64,000 nt of DNA from Prescottella defluvii (GTDB lineage Bacteria > Actinomycetota > Actinomycetes > Mycobacteriales > Mycobacteriaceae), in NCBI RefSeq assembly GCF_000738775.1, contig NZ_JPOC01000021.1:95808-159807 (forward strand), written 5' to 3'. The position numbers and the translations under genes were made by a program. Below, in pieces: positions 10,027-18,913 of this stretch. Numbering within the stretch: position 1 is the stretch's first letter; each line of letters starts with the position of its first letter. The notes under the pieces are model-generated. The model was given only the letters and a program-made list of their open reading frames with translations, did not search any database and was not told the DNA's origin.

Positions 10027-10728
10027 ATGTCGAGGAACCGGGTCGTCGCCATCGGAGTCGCCGGACTGCTGAGCGCCGCGGCGTGCGCGCCCACCCCGGT
10101 CGCGGACCCCGTCGAAGACCTGGCCGCCGTCCGCGCCGGCCTGTTGCCGGAGGCCTCGGAGCTTCCGCCCGGAACCATCGTCGAACCGCTCGTCGGCGAG
10201 GAGCAGATGGTTCTCAATCTGAAGCTCGACGCCCCCAGCACGGGGATCGGGGTGGAGCCGACTGCGACGTTCACCCCTGCGGAGTGCGGCGAACAGAACA
10301 GCTACGCCGACGAGGCCCGAATCCGTCTGATCGAGAACGGCTCCGGCGCCGGCGCACTGCTCGGCGGCGAACGCGCCTACGTCATGCTGGTGAGCGAGAC
10401 CGGCATGAACATCGCCCGGGTCGCCGGCGCACACACCGGATCGTGCTCGACGTACACGGTCACCTACGACGATCCGGCAGCCTCCGCCCGCACGGTCCGC
10501 ACCGAGCTGCTCGCCGTCCCGACCGCACTCGCAACCGAAAACGCTGTCGTTCTCTCCGAGGTCACCGACCCCGACAACCCGAACTGGGCCGACGACGAGA
10601 TCCTGCTCGGATACGCGGTGGTGAACGGCTACACCGTCATGGTTCTCGGCTACCAGGGCAAGGACTCTCACGCCGAGTTCGACGACGTGTTCACCAGGGT
10701 CGTCGAAAAGGTCCGCCAGCCGTCCTGA
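10027..10728 (+). CDS. Putative secreted lipoprotein, unknown function
   Basis: 233 residues. The N-terminus MSRNRVVAIGVAGLLSAAAC looks like a lipoprotein signal peptide with the modified Cys at residue 20; the lipobox is imperfect (A at -3). The mature part begins PTPVADPVEDL and contains two further Cys (PAECGEQ and GSCSTY contexts), which could form a disulfide. The arrangement resembles small exported actinobacterial proteins with a sensor-domain-like fold, but I do not recognise a family. GGGAGGGAAG precedes ATG 10027. It converges with the DUF72 gene, only 5 nt between stops. Confidence 0.7.
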   Translation: MSRNRVVAIGVAGLLSAAACAPTPVADPVEDLAAVRAGLLPEASELPPGTIVEPLVGEEQMVLNLKLDAPSTGIGVEPTATFTPAECGEQNSYADEARIRLIENGSGAGALLGGERAYVMLVSETGMNIARVAGAHTGSCSTYTVTYDDPAASARTVRTELLAVPTALATENAVVLSEVTDPDNPNWADDEILLGYAVVNGYTVMVLGYQGKDSHAEFDDVFTRVVEKVRQPS

Positions 10729-10733
10729 CGCGG

Positions 10734-11552
10734 CTATCGCCCCAATCGATCCAGCAGCGCCATCGCATCGAACGGCGCGTGGCCCTTCATGTCGTTGTCG
10801 AAGTAGACGAACACGTCCCGGCCCTCCCGCTGCCACCCGCGTACCTTCCGTGCCCAGCGGTCGAGGGCCTCACCGGTGTAGCCGCTCGCATACAGTTCCG
10901 CGTCGCCGTGCAGGCGGGCGTAGGCGAAGTCGGCAGTCCGCTCGTCGATCCGCGGGTACTTCCCGGCCGTGTCGGCGAGGACCAGCGCGACGCCGTGAGC
11001 GCGAGCGATCGAGACCACCTCGGGCACTGCGAAACTCGCGTGCCGCACCTCGAGCGCGTGCCGGATCGGACGATCGGCGTCGGTGACCGCGAGGACCCGG
11101 TCGGCGGACAGTTTGTCGTCGCGATGTCCGGCGAGTTCGCATGCGGCGGTCGTGGTCCGTGGGAGCACCGCGAGGAACGCGTCGAGCAGGTCGGCGTCGA
11201 ACTGCAGGTTCGGCGGCAGCTGCCACAGGACGGGACCGAGCTTGTCCTGCAGGGCAAGTACGCCCGACGCGAAGAAGTTGGCGAGCGGCACCTCGACGTC
11301 ACGCAGCCGGCGCACGTGCGTGACGTAGCGACCGCCCTTGACCGCGAACACGAAACCGTCCGGCGTCTCGTCCCGCCACTTCGCGAAACTGGAGGGCTTC
11401 TGCAGCGCGTAGAACGACCCGTTGATCTCGATCGACGTCAAACGCCGAGAGGCGTATGCCAACTCCTTGCGATGCACGAGTCCCGCGGGATAGAACCCAC
11501 CGCGCCATCCCGGGTACACCCATCCGGAGATCCCCACGTGGACGTCCGCCAT
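10734..11552 (-). CDS. DUF72 (YecE-like) protein
   Basis: 272 residues with the DUF72 TIM-barrel signature features: VGISGWVYPGWRGGFYP at the start, EINGSFYALQKPSSFAKW, FVFAVKGGRYVTH, GPVLWQLPPNLQFD, ALEVRHASF, VLADTAGKYP and FVYFDNDMKGHAPFDA near the end. The family is widespread and its biochemical role is unsettled. ATG 11552 has no strong ribosome site. No obvious link with the steroid genes around it. Confidence 0.85.
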   Translation of the reverse strand: MADVHVGISGWVYPGWRGGFYPAGLVHRKELAYASRRLTSIEINGSFYALQKPSSFAKWRDETPDGFVFAVKGGRYVTHVRRLRDVEVPLANFFASGVLALQDKLGPVLWQLPPNLQFDADLLDAFLAVLPRTTTAACELAGHRDDKLSADRVLAVTDADRPIRHALEVRHASFAVPEVVSIARAHGVALVLADTAGKYPRIDERTADFAYARLHGDAELYASGYTGEALDRWARKVRGWQREGRDVFVYFDNDMKGHAPFDAMALLDRLGR

Positions 11553-11672
11553 GCCGCCGGAGTGTAGACCGCTCGAACGACACCCCGGCCGGATTCTGCG
11601 CGTCTCGGGGACAACTGTCGGCGTGGCGGAGTACCTTCAGTTGCTCGATCCACGACTATTGGGGGTTTTCCG

Positions 11673-12869
11673 ATGTTCGGTTCCGATCCGGCGTGCGTAC
11701 CGCGCAGGCTTCGACGCGGGGCGCTCAGCCTCTCGCTCGCCGCGCTCATGGCACTGCCACTGGCCGGGGAGGTCGCAGCGGCGCCCGGCAGCGCCGACGA
11801 GGCCGGCAGCGTCGGCAGTCTCGGCAGTGCCGGCAGCTCGGGGAGCATCGACATCACGGGGAGCCTCGGCAGCACGACCGGTAGCGGCGAGGACGGGGGC
11901 AGCGTCAGCGCCGGGTCCGTCATCCCCGGCCCGCTCCAGAACGAGCGCCCGCCGGTGCCGCCGCTGCGTGACGACATCACCGTCGCCGCCATCACCGGCG
12001 AGGAACAGAAGACGGCTCAGATGGTCCGCTTCACGGTGGCCTCGCCCGCACTGCGCCGCGAGGTGGGCGTCGAAGTGCTCCTCCCCAAGGACAACTCGGT
12101 GCCGCGGCCGTCGATCTACGCGCTCGAGGGTGTCGATGCGGGTGAGGACACCAGCGGCTGGGCCACCATCGGCGGGGCCCCGGCATTCTTCGCGGACAAG
12201 AACGTCAACGTCGTGATGATCAACGGGGGCGTGTCCAGCCTGTACACCGACTGGGACAGGATCGATCCCGAAGTCGGGCTGCACAAGTGGGAAACGTTCA
12301 TCACCGAAGAGCTGCCGCCGCTGCTCGACGACCGTCTGGACACCAACGGCGTCAAGTCGCTGCTCGGCATCTCGATGGGCTCGCAGGGCGCGATGATGCT
12401 CGCGCACCGGAACCCCGGGATGTACAGCGGCATCGCCGTATTCAGTGGCTGCTACTCGACGACGGACGACCTGGGCAGGCTCAGCGTGCAGGCGACGGTG
12501 TCCTCACGCGGCGGCGACATCGCCAACCTGTGGGGCGAGGTCGGCGGCCCGGGCTGGGTCGAGCACGACACGGTGCGCAACGCCGAGGCGCTGCGCGGCA
12601 TGGACATCTACGTCTCGGTCGCGTCGGGGGTGCCGGGCAAGTACGAGGATCCGGCCGCCTCGGACTTCTACGACCGCGTCTTCATCGGTGGCCCGATGGA
12701 ATTGATGGCGAACGCGTGCACCCGCCGTCTCGATGCCGAACTCGACAGGCTGGAGATTCCCGCCACCTTCGACTACGAGGCGGTCGGCATTCACGGTTGG
12801 TACTACTGGCGTGACCGGATGGTCAAGGCGTGGCCCACGTTGGCCCGCTCGCTCGATCTGCCGGCCTGA
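11673..12869 (+). CDS. Antigen-85-type esterase/mycolyltransferase-like exported protein
   Basis: 398 residues. An N-terminal signal peptide (RRLRRGALSLSLAALMALPLAGEVAAA) is followed by a low-complexity Gly/Ser stretch (about 40-85) and an alpha/beta-hydrolase domain. The nucleophile elbow is GISMGSQGAMMLAHRNPGMYSGIAVFSGCYS, as in Ag85/corynomycolyltransferases; a terminal GIHGWYYWRDRM supplies the His. The family transfers mycolates to trehalose or arabinogalactan outside the membrane, although distant members are plain esterases. It supports a mycolic-acid-containing host. GGGGG precedes ATG 11673, and a terminator follows directly. Confidence 0.82.
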   Translation: MFGSDPACVPRRLRRGALSLSLAALMALPLAGEVAAAPGSADEAGSVGSLGSAGSSGSIDITGSLGSTTGSGEDGGSVSAGSVIPGPLQNERPPVPPLRDDITVAAITGEEQKTAQMVRFTVASPALRREVGVEVLLPKDNSVPRPSIYALEGVDAGEDTSGWATIGGAPAFFADKNVNVVMINGGVSSLYTDWDRIDPEVGLHKWETFITEELPPLLDDRLDTNGVKSLLGISMGSQGAMMLAHRNPGMYSGIAVFSGCYSTTDDLGRLSVQATVSSRGGDIANLWGEVGGPGWVEHDTVRNAEALRGMDIYVSVASGVPGKYEDPAASDFYDRVFIGGPMELMANACTRRLDAELDRLEIPATFDYEAVGIHGWYYWRDRMVKAWPTLARSLDLPA

Positions 12870-12890
12870 CGCCGGACCGTCCCACGACGA

Positions 12891-12926
12891 AAGAGCCCCG
12901 CACGGATGGATCCGTGCGGGGCTCTT
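12891..12926 (+). terminator. Hairpin terminator between convergent genes
   Basis: Near-continuous 17-bp stem beginning AAGAGCCCCGCACGGAT, with a 2-nt centre. It lies 22 nt after the Ag85-like stop and 18 nt from the hsaC stop, so it can serve both directions. Confidence 0.85.
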
Positions 12927-12944
12927 CGTGTCTCTACCGGGCGA

Positions 12945-13850
12945 TCAGGCCTTCGGGATGAATGCCTTCAGCGGCTCCGAGGCCGACCAGTCGTGGCCCC
13001 AGTAGCTGTCCGCCGTGATTTCCTCAGCGGTGTAGAAGGTCTCGTCGACCGCCATGCCCTCGGTGCCGAACTCGAGGTCCCAGCCGCCGGGAGCGCGCAC
13101 GTAGAACGAGATCATCTTGTCGTTCGTGTGGCGGCCCAGGGTCGAGGAAATCGTGAAACCGTTGTTCGCGACGCGGTCCAGTGCCTGGCCGACGGCGTCG
13201 AGGGTGTCGACCTCCGTCATGAGGTGAACCAGGCCGGGCTCCTCGGTGGGCGGTGCCGGGCACAGCGCGAGGCTGTGGTGACGCTCGTTGACACCGAGGA
13301 AACGGACCCGCGACTTGCCGTCGGCCAGCCGGATGGCGCCGCGCGGCAGGAAGCCGAGCACCTCGGTGTAGAACGCGTACGACTCCGCGAACTTCGCGGT
13401 CGGCAGCACGACGTGGCCGAGGCCCTGCGTGCCGGTGACCCAGCGGCCGCCGTGCGGCGTCACGATCGGGCTGTGGTCGAGAACCGGTCCGAAGAACACC
13501 TCGACGCGGGTGCCGGCCGGGTCGTCGAACGCAATGACCTTCTCGGCGTCGCGGTAGGTCGACTCTTCGTGCGAGAGAACCTCGACCTCGATGCCGGCCT
13601 TCTCGACAGCTTCCTGGACGCGCTGCAGAGCGAACTCGTCACGCACCTCCCAGCCCACAGCGAGAGCCTTGTCGGACTCGCCCGGCAGGACGGCCAGGCG
13701 CGAGCGGCGCTCGTCGATGCGCAGGTAGAGGCCGTCCGCCTCCGGTCCCGTGCCGACTGCCATGCCGAGACCGTCGACGAGAAGTTCACGCCAACGAGCG
13801 ATGTCCTGAGTCTGGATCCTGAGGTAACCGAGACCCCGAATTTCCGTCAT
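12945..13850 (-). CDS. hsaC: Extradiol dioxygenase HsaC
   Basis: A 301-residue two-module type I extradiol dioxygenase. The iron ligands are H146 (GLGHVVL), H209 (GLVHLMTEV) and E260 (WDLEFGTEG), with the second-shell pair in ERHHSLALC and Y250 in SFYVRAPGG. HsaC cleaves the catechol ring A of 3,4-DHSA next to the hydroxyls. The N-terminus starts MTEIRGLGYLRIQTQDIARW, typical of steroid-type enzymes. It is 39 nt downstream of the HsaA-type gene and therefore the last gene of that transcript. Confidence 0.9.
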   Translation of the reverse strand: MTEIRGLGYLRIQTQDIARWRELLVDGLGMAVGTGPEADGLYLRIDERRSRLAVLPGESDKALAVGWEVRDEFALQRVQEAVEKAGIEVEVLSHEESTYRDAEKVIAFDDPAGTRVEVFFGPVLDHSPIVTPHGGRWVTGTQGLGHVVLPTAKFAESYAFYTEVLGFLPRGAIRLADGKSRVRFLGVNERHHSLALCPAPPTEEPGLVHLMTEVDTLDAVGQALDRVANNGFTISSTLGRHTNDKMISFYVRAPGGWDLEFGTEGMAVDETFYTAEEITADSYWGHDWSASEPLKAFIPKA

Positions 13851-13889
13851 ATCTTCCGTCCCTGAGTAAGGAATGCAGGTGGGTGCGAA

Positions 13890-15062
13890 CTAGATCATCG
13901 AACGGTGGACGCCCTGCGGCTCCCCACCGAGCTGCGTCAGCGCGGACGCGTGGTTGATCGAGCCGGGCACGTGGATCGCGTGGGTGAGGCCGACGTGCGC
14001 GTCACGCCAGAAGCGCTGCAGCGGCAGCGTCACCTTCATCGCACCGCCACCGGCGCGAGCGAAGATCTCGTCGAGCGCGCTGACGGCACGCCATGCGGCG
14101 TTGGTCTGCGTGCGGCGACCGATCGCGCGCTCCTCGAAGGTGACCTCCTGGCCCTTCTCCGTCTTGTCCCAGAAACGGTCGACCGTCTCGAGGATCGCGA
14201 CGCGCGACGCGTTGATCTCGTCCGCGGCCTGGCCGACGGCGTAGAGGACGTACGGGTCCTCCTTGATCGGGACGCCGGTGACCGCGACGCGCTCCTTCTG
14301 CATGTTGATGTACAGAGCGAGAGCGCCCTCGGCCATACCGATCAGCGACGAGGAGATGCCGAGCGGGAAGATGCACGAGAACGGGAACTTGTACAGCGTC
14401 TCGTCGCGGCCGGCGTGCTTGGCACCGTTGCCGCTGAGGACGATCTCGGAGTCGATCGTGCGGTACTCGGGGACGAAGGCACCCTTGACGGTGAAGTCCT
14501 TCGAACCCGTGCCGCGCAGGCCGACGACGTTCCAGCTCTCGTGGTCGACGGTGTAGTCGGCCTTCGGAACCAGCACGTGCAGGATCTTGCCGGTCGGCAC
14601 GCCCTTCTGGTCACCGACGAGTGCACCGATCATGACCCACTCGCAGTGGTCGTTGCCGGTGGAGAACGACCAGCGGCCGTTCAGGATGTAGCCACCGTCG
14701 ACCGGAACCGCGACACCCATCGGGGCGTACGGCGACGCGATCCAGGTGTCGACGTCCTCGCCCCAGACCTCGTGCTGCGCCTTGGGATCGAAGAAGGCCA
14801 TCTCCCACGGGTGGACACCGACGATGCCGGAGACCCAGCCGGTGGAGCCGTCGACGGCACCGAGGGCCATCGCCGTCTCGGCGAACTCACGCGGGTGCGC
14901 CTCGTGGCCGCCGAACTCCTTCGGCTGCAGCATCCGGATGACGCCGGCGTCGCGAACACGCTTGGCGTTTCCGTCCGAGAGGCGCATCAGCTTCTCGCCC
15001 TCGATGCCGCCCTCGCGGATCTCGTCCGCGAACTGCATGATGTTGTCCAAAACCTGACCCAT
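13890..15062 (-). CDS. HsaA-type flavin-dependent monooxygenase (second copy)
   Basis: 390 residues with the same fold and signatures as HsaA (GSTGWVSGIVGVHPWEMAFFD, STGNDHCEWVMIGAL, WNVVGLRGTGSKDF, FWRDAHVGLTHA) but a different C-terminus (GGEPQGVHRSMI) and clear divergence from the 388-aa protein at 5253-6419. It would act with HsaB on a phenolic intermediate. Being directly upstream of hsaC suggests it makes the catechol for HsaC, perhaps from a different steroid. ATG 15062 has only a weak GAGAG ribosome site. Confidence 0.8.
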   Translation of the reverse strand: MGQVLDNIMQFADEIREGGIEGEKLMRLSDGNAKRVRDAGVIRMLQPKEFGGHEAHPREFAETAMALGAVDGSTGWVSGIVGVHPWEMAFFDPKAQHEVWGEDVDTWIASPYAPMGVAVPVDGGYILNGRWSFSTGNDHCEWVMIGALVGDQKGVPTGKILHVLVPKADYTVDHESWNVVGLRGTGSKDFTVKGAFVPEYRTIDSEIVLSGNGAKHAGRDETLYKFPFSCIFPLGISSSLIGMAEGALALYINMQKERVAVTGVPIKEDPYVLYAVGQAADEINASRVAILETVDRFWDKTEKGQEVTFEERAIGRRTQTNAAWRAVSALDEIFARAGGGAMKVTLPLQRFWRDAHVGLTHAIHVPGSINHASALTQLGGEPQGVHRSMI

Positions 15063-15390
15063 TGCTATCAGCTCTCTCTCTGCGATCCCACGGCGACGCG
15101 GGTCAATTCTTAACGGCGGACCGACTGCGGTCTAGAGCAATTGGTCTACCTGTCCTCCGGAAAGCTCGGGCGACCGGCCTCGACAAAGTGCCGGATCCGG
15201 TGCGCCGTAACGCCTCGCATGCGCATCGGCATGCCCGAGGAAGCTGGGTGAGCACCGGCGCGGCTCATCGTCGGAGACAGACGATCGAGCATCGCGCCCT
15301 CCTGGTGCGAGTGGGGACCAACGCTCTTCGACCGCGCTGATCGTGTGGGTGGAACGGTCCCAGGAACGAGCCGTGGAGAACAAAACATCT

Positions 15391-15403
15391 CCCGCTCAGC
15401 GGG
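15391..15403 (+). promoter_or_regulatory. Candidate IclR operator
   Basis: CCCGCTCAGCGGG is a perfect palindrome about a central C. It matches the operator candidates at 5119, 6562, 18186 and 19894. A related copy, TCCCGCTGAGTGGTCC, is at 15439-15454. Confidence 0.45.
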
Positions 15404-15448
15404 ACTGGGATTCGGCCATGTCAGAGCCTGTTTCCCAGTCCCGCTGAG
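15395..15448 (-). repeat. 16-bp perfect inverted repeat downstream of kstD
   Basis: CTCAGCGGGACTGGGA (15395-15410) is repeated in reverse complement at 15433-15448, with a 22-nt spacer. It could end the hsaD-kstD transcript, or could be two inverted operator copies forming a loop. Each arm contains half of the IclR-type palindrome. Confidence 0.6.
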
Positions 15449-15471
15449 TGGTCCGGGGGACCCGGTGCGTG

Positions 15472-17172
15472 CTACTTCGTGGCGGACACGGCGGTGCGGT
15501 CCGGGGCGGTGTCGGCGACATGGTTGGCGGCGACGTACCCGAACACCATCGAGGGGCCGATCGTCGCGCCGGCGCCGGCGTACTCGTTGCCCATCACGGA
15601 CGCGGACGTGTTGCCGGTCGCGTACAGGCCGTCGATGACCGAGCCGTCCTCGCGCAGCACGCGAGCCTCGGCGTCGGTGACCAGACCACCCTTGGTGCCG
15701 AGGTCGCCGGCCTCGATGCGGACGGCGTAGAAGGGGCCCTTGACGATCTCGTCCATCGCCGGGTTCTTCATCGTCGGATCGCCGTAGTACTGGTCGTACG
15801 CGCTGTCGCCGCGGCCGAACTCCTCGTCCTTACCGGTACGGGCGTAGCCGTTGAACCGGTCGACGGTCTCGAGGAGGTTCTGCGGCGGGATGCCGATCTT
15901 CTCGGCCAGCTCGCTCAGCGAGTTCGCCTTGTGCACGATGCCCTTGTCGTAGAAGCCCTGCGGGAACGGAGCACCCGGAAGGACCTGTGCGAACGGGTAC
16001 CGCGAACGCGCCTTGCTGTCCATGACGAAGTACGCCGGGACGTGTCCACCGTCGAGCTGGTCGTGCACGAAGTTCACGTACGGCGACGACTCGTTGGTGA
16101 AGCGCTTGCCGTCCTGGTTGACGATGACGGCCGGCGGGATGGACCGCTCGGACACCAGCGGGATCACCGCACCCATCGGGTGCATGACCGACGGCATCCA
16201 CCAGGCGTCGTCCATGAGGTCGACCGCGGCACCGAGCTCCTGGCCCACGCGGATGCCGTCACCGACGTTCTCGCGCGCACCGGCGCTGATGTTCGGGGCA
16301 CCGTGCTCGGGCAGGTACTGCGCGCGCATCTCGTTGTTGTGGTCGAAGCCGCCGGTGGCGAGCAGGACACCCTTGCGGGCGCCGATGCGCACGGTCTTGC
16401 CGTCCTTCTCCGCAACGATGCCGACGACGGCACCCTTCGAGTCGACGATCAGTTCCTTCATCGACGTCTGCAGCCACAGCGGGACGCCGGCGTCCTTGAG
16501 CGCCATGCGCATCCGGGCCACGAGTGCGCGACCACCGGTCGCCATGTGACGACGGCGGATGACGTTCGACGACACGCGCCACGCCGCGACGAGCGATGCC
16601 CGGCGCCCACGCCACGTGCGCTTGACCATCGCGAGATCGCGGTAGTCCTTCGACGTGATCCACAGGCCGAGCGGGCCCTTGAGGCTGTTGGGACGCTGGT
16701 ACTTCTCGTCCTCGCCGAGCTTGCGGGTGTCGAACGGCGTGCACTCGGTGGTGCGGCCGAGGGGGCGTCCGCCCTCCTCCTCGGGGTGGTAGTCCGAGTA
16801 GCCCTTGACCCAGTAGAACTCGATGTGGGGGCTGCGCTCGAGCAGTTCCATCATCGGCGGGCCGTTGTCGACGTACGCGTCGAGACGCTCGGCGGATGCC
16901 TTGCCGTCGACGACCTTGTCGAGGTAGCGGCGGACCGACTCACGGGAGTCGCCGGCGCCCTTGCGCACCAGTTCGGGGGCATTGGGAACCCAGATGCCGC
17001 CACCGGAGATCGCGGTGGAGCCGCCGTACGTCTTGCCCTTGTCGATGATCAGCGCCGACATCCCGCGATCCGCCGCGGTGATGCCGGCGGCCATGCCACC
17101 GCCGCCACTGCCGACGATCAGGAAATCGACGGTGGTGTCGAAGTTCTCGGTGCCGGCTTTCTTGTCTGCCAT
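15472..17172 (-). CDS. kstD: 3-ketosteroid delta1-dehydrogenase KstD
   Basis: 566 residues. The FAD motif GSGGGGMAAG is at about 21-30 and STAISGGGIWVPN follows. The C-terminal block NEYAGAGATIGPSMVFGYVAANH carries the catalytic Tyr531 and Gly535 (Y-A-G-A-G), equivalent to Tyr487/Gly491 of Rhodococcus KstD1; a Tyr in SPYVNFVHDQ matches the other active-site tyrosine. It introduces the 1,2-double bond into ring A. It follows hsaD by 10 nt. It is longer than KstD1 (about 510 aa), so it belongs to a longer KstD branch; substrate preference cannot be read from sequence. Confidence 0.88.
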   Translation of the reverse strand: MADKKAGTENFDTTVDFLIVGSGGGGMAAGITAADRGMSALIIDKGKTYGGSTAISGGGIWVPNAPELVRKGAGDSRESVRRYLDKVVDGKASAERLDAYVDNGPPMMELLERSPHIEFYWVKGYSDYHPEEEGGRPLGRTTECTPFDTRKLGEDEKYQRPNSLKGPLGLWITSKDYRDLAMVKRTWRGRRASLVAAWRVSSNVIRRRHMATGGRALVARMRMALKDAGVPLWLQTSMKELIVDSKGAVVGIVAEKDGKTVRIGARKGVLLATGGFDHNNEMRAQYLPEHGAPNISAGARENVGDGIRVGQELGAAVDLMDDAWWMPSVMHPMGAVIPLVSERSIPPAVIVNQDGKRFTNESSPYVNFVHDQLDGGHVPAYFVMDSKARSRYPFAQVLPGAPFPQGFYDKGIVHKANSLSELAEKIGIPPQNLLETVDRFNGYARTGKDEEFGRGDSAYDQYYGDPTMKNPAMDEIVKGPFYAVRIEAGDLGTKGGLVTDAEARVLREDGSVIDGLYATGNTSASVMGNEYAGAGATIGPSMVFGYVAANHVADTAPDRTAVSATK

Positions 17173-17182
17173 TGGGTTTCGC

Positions 17183-18049
17183 CTACTTCTCGTCGCGCGT
17201 GAGGAAGGCCAGGACCGTCGAGACCCAGGCGTCGCGCGCCTCGATCATGGTCCAGTGGCCACACTTGGGGAACACGTGGAATTCCGCGTTCGGGATGTCG
17301 CGCATCGGCAGCAGACCCATGTCGACCGGGCTGACGCGGTCGTCGCGGCCCCACGTGAGCAGGGTCGGGGCCTTGATCTTGCCGAACTGCGCCCAGTACG
17401 GGGTGCCGTCTGCCTGGGCATTGGCGGCGGCCATCGCCGCGAACGCCTTGGAGCTGTACATGCGGCGGGCGATCTCGAGGGTCTTGGGCTCGGTGGCGAG
17501 CTCCCAGCGCTCCTCGATGAGCTGCTCGGTCACGATCGCGGGGTCGTAGACCATGGACTGCAGCCAGCGGATCAGGCTCTCGCGGGTCGGGTTGTCCGTG
17601 AACTCCATGAGGAGCTTGATGCCCTCGCCCGGGTTCGACGAGAGGACGTTCTTGCCCATGCCGCCGATCGAGACCAGCTTGTTGACACGCTCGGGCTGGG
17701 CGATCGCGATGCGGGTGGCGACGACGCCGCCCATCGAGTTGCCGATCATGTCGACGGCGCCGAGGCCCAGGCCGTCGAGGAAGGTCGGCACGGCGTTGAT
17801 CGCCTCGACCATGGGGTGGCCGTCGCACGGATCGGAGACGCCGAAGCCGGGGAACTCGAGCACGTAGCAGTGGAAGTGCTCCGCGAAGTCCGCGAGGACG
17901 CCGCGGTAGTTGCGCCATCCGGTGACACCCGGGCCCGAGCCGTGCAGCAGCAGCAGCGGCGGGCCGTCGCCGGCCTCGTGGTACCGGAGCACACCCTGGT
18001 CGGTGTTCAGCTCCCTCAGGGTTGCCTCGTAACTCAGATCAGCAGTCAT
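17183..18049 (-). CDS. hsaD: Meta-cleavage product hydrolase HsaD
   Basis: A 288-residue alpha/beta hydrolase of the meta-cleavage-product group: oxyanion region LLLLHGSGPGVTGWRNY, nucleophile S105 in GNSMGG, acid in WGRDDRVSP (236/237) and H265 in KCGHWTMIE. HsaD hydrolyses the C-C bond of the ring-cleaved product 4,9-DSHA. It is the first gene of the hsaD-kstD transcript and diverges from hsaB across 248 bp. Confidence 0.9.
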   Translation of the reverse strand: MTADLSYEATLRELNTDQGVLRYHEAGDGPPLLLLHGSGPGVTGWRNYRGVLADFAEHFHCYVLEFPGFGVSDPCDGHPMVEAINAVPTFLDGLGLGAVDMIGNSMGGVVATRIAIAQPERVNKLVSIGGMGKNVLSSNPGEGIKLLMEFTDNPTRESLIRWLQSMVYDPAIVTEQLIEERWELATEPKTLEIARRMYSSKAFAAMAAANAQADGTPYWAQFGKIKAPTLLTWGRDDRVSPVDMGLLPMRDIPNAEFHVFPKCGHWTMIEARDAWVSTVLAFLTRDEK

Positions 18050-18185
18050 CGTCGCCTCTGTCCCTCACATGTCATCCGGGTCACAGCCCATTCGGGTGGC
18101 AGGCTGCCAGCCCGCGCCGAAGTGGGCCAGATCGCATCCCGATGAGCGAGACCATCACTCGCGTGTCTGCGCCCGTCAGAGGCGG

Positions 18186-18201
18186 TTCCGCTGACCGAGA
18201 C
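18186..18201 (+). promoter_or_regulatory. Candidate IclR operator between hsaD and hsaB
   Basis: TTCCGCTGACCGAGAC matches 12 of 16 positions of TCCCGCTGAGCGGGAC. It is in the 248-bp divergent promoter region of hsaD and hsaB. Confidence 0.3.
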
Positions 18202-18297
18202 AGCAGTTCAGGACCGCGAACACCCGGTCATACGCTCGCAAACATCAACTTCGGCGCGCACGGCGCCGATCGATCGCGTCGAATCGGAGGTGGCCCC

Positions 18298-18819
18298 ATG
18301 CCCACACAGGTGATTGCACACGAGAGCTCGGTGGGAGCGCCGACGCCCGCCGACATGCGCCGGGTCATGGGCCAGTTCGCGACCGGCGTGACGATCGTGA
18401 CGGGCCTGGACGACGAGGGACCGGTCGGGTTCGCCTGCCAGTCGTTCGCATCCGTGTCGCTCGAGCCGCCGCTGATCCTGATCTGCGCGGACCACCGCGG
18501 CCGGGCGTGGCCGCGGATCCGTGAGACCGGACGCTTCTGCGTCAACGTCCTGCACGAGGAGCAGTCCGATCTGTGCTCCCGCTTCGGCTCGAGCCGGGGA
18601 CGCAAGTACGAGGACCTCGACTGGGAGCTGTCGCGGTGGAACACGCCGTCGCTGCCGGGCGTGCTGATGCGTGTCCACGCCGAGGTCGAGACCGTGCACG
18701 TCGCCGGCGACCACGACGTCATCATCGCCCGCGTCCTCGAACTGGACACCGTCTGCGAGGAGCGCCCGATGGTGTTCTTCCGCGGCCAGTTCGGCATCGA
18801 GGGTCCCGCACACGCCTGA
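18298..18819 (+). CDS. hsaB: Flavin reductase HsaB
   Basis: A 173-residue flavin reductase-domain protein: RRVMGQFATGVTIVTG, GFACQSFASVSLEPPLILICAD, GRFCVNVLHEEQSDLCSRF and a C-terminal MVFFRGQFG. It supplies reduced flavin to HsaA-type oxygenases. GGAGG lies 8 nt before ATG 18298. Unlike the usual hsaADCB order it stands alone on the plus strand, and could serve both HsaA-type proteins here. Confidence 0.88.
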   Translation: MPTQVIAHESSVGAPTPADMRRVMGQFATGVTIVTGLDDEGPVGFACQSFASVSLEPPLILICADHRGRAWPRIRETGRFCVNVLHEEQSDLCSRFGSSRGRKYEDLDWELSRWNTPSLPGVLMRVHAEVETVHVAGDHDVIIARVLELDTVCEERPMVFFRGQFGIEGPAHA

Positions 18820-18835
18820 CGCGCACCGAGCCGTC

Positions 18836-18888
18836 AACGGGAATCGGCGGCACGCTCCGATCACGGATGCGTGCCGCCGATTCCCGTT
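18836..18888 (+). terminator. 20-bp hairpin terminator between hsaB and the IclR gene
   Basis: Perfect 20-bp stem (AACGGGAATCGGCGGCACGC) with a 13-nt loop, between convergent genes. The outer and inner stem bases are the same as in the hairpin at 58894-58948, but five middle pairs differ in a compensated way. Confidence 0.85.
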
Positions 18889-18913
18889 CGACGTTGTTGC
18901 TACCTGGATCCGC

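Larger units (their letters stand above)
15063..15471. promoter_or_regulatory. 409-bp gap between kstD and the hsaA-type gene
   Basis: No convincing gene; the short ORFs here lack ribosome sites and family features. It holds the 16-bp inverted repeat at 15395-15448 and two copies of the proposed IclR operator (15391-15403 and 15439-15454). It probably contains the promoter of the hsaA-type/hsaC operon and the end of the hsaD-kstD transcript. Confidence 0.6.

Noticed and set aside
11790..11910. Gly/Ser-coding tandem repeats in the antigen-85-like gene as a DNA repeat or CRISPR
   Set aside because: The repeats are imperfect, in frame and code for a flexible linker.
15063..15471. Small ORFs between kstD and the hsaA-type gene
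   Set aside because: They have no ribosome sites, overlap inverted repeats and show no family features.
15448..17202. 584-residue plus-strand reading frame opposite kstD
   Set aside because: KstD on the other strand has all active-site motifs; this frame has none and simply mirrors its codons.
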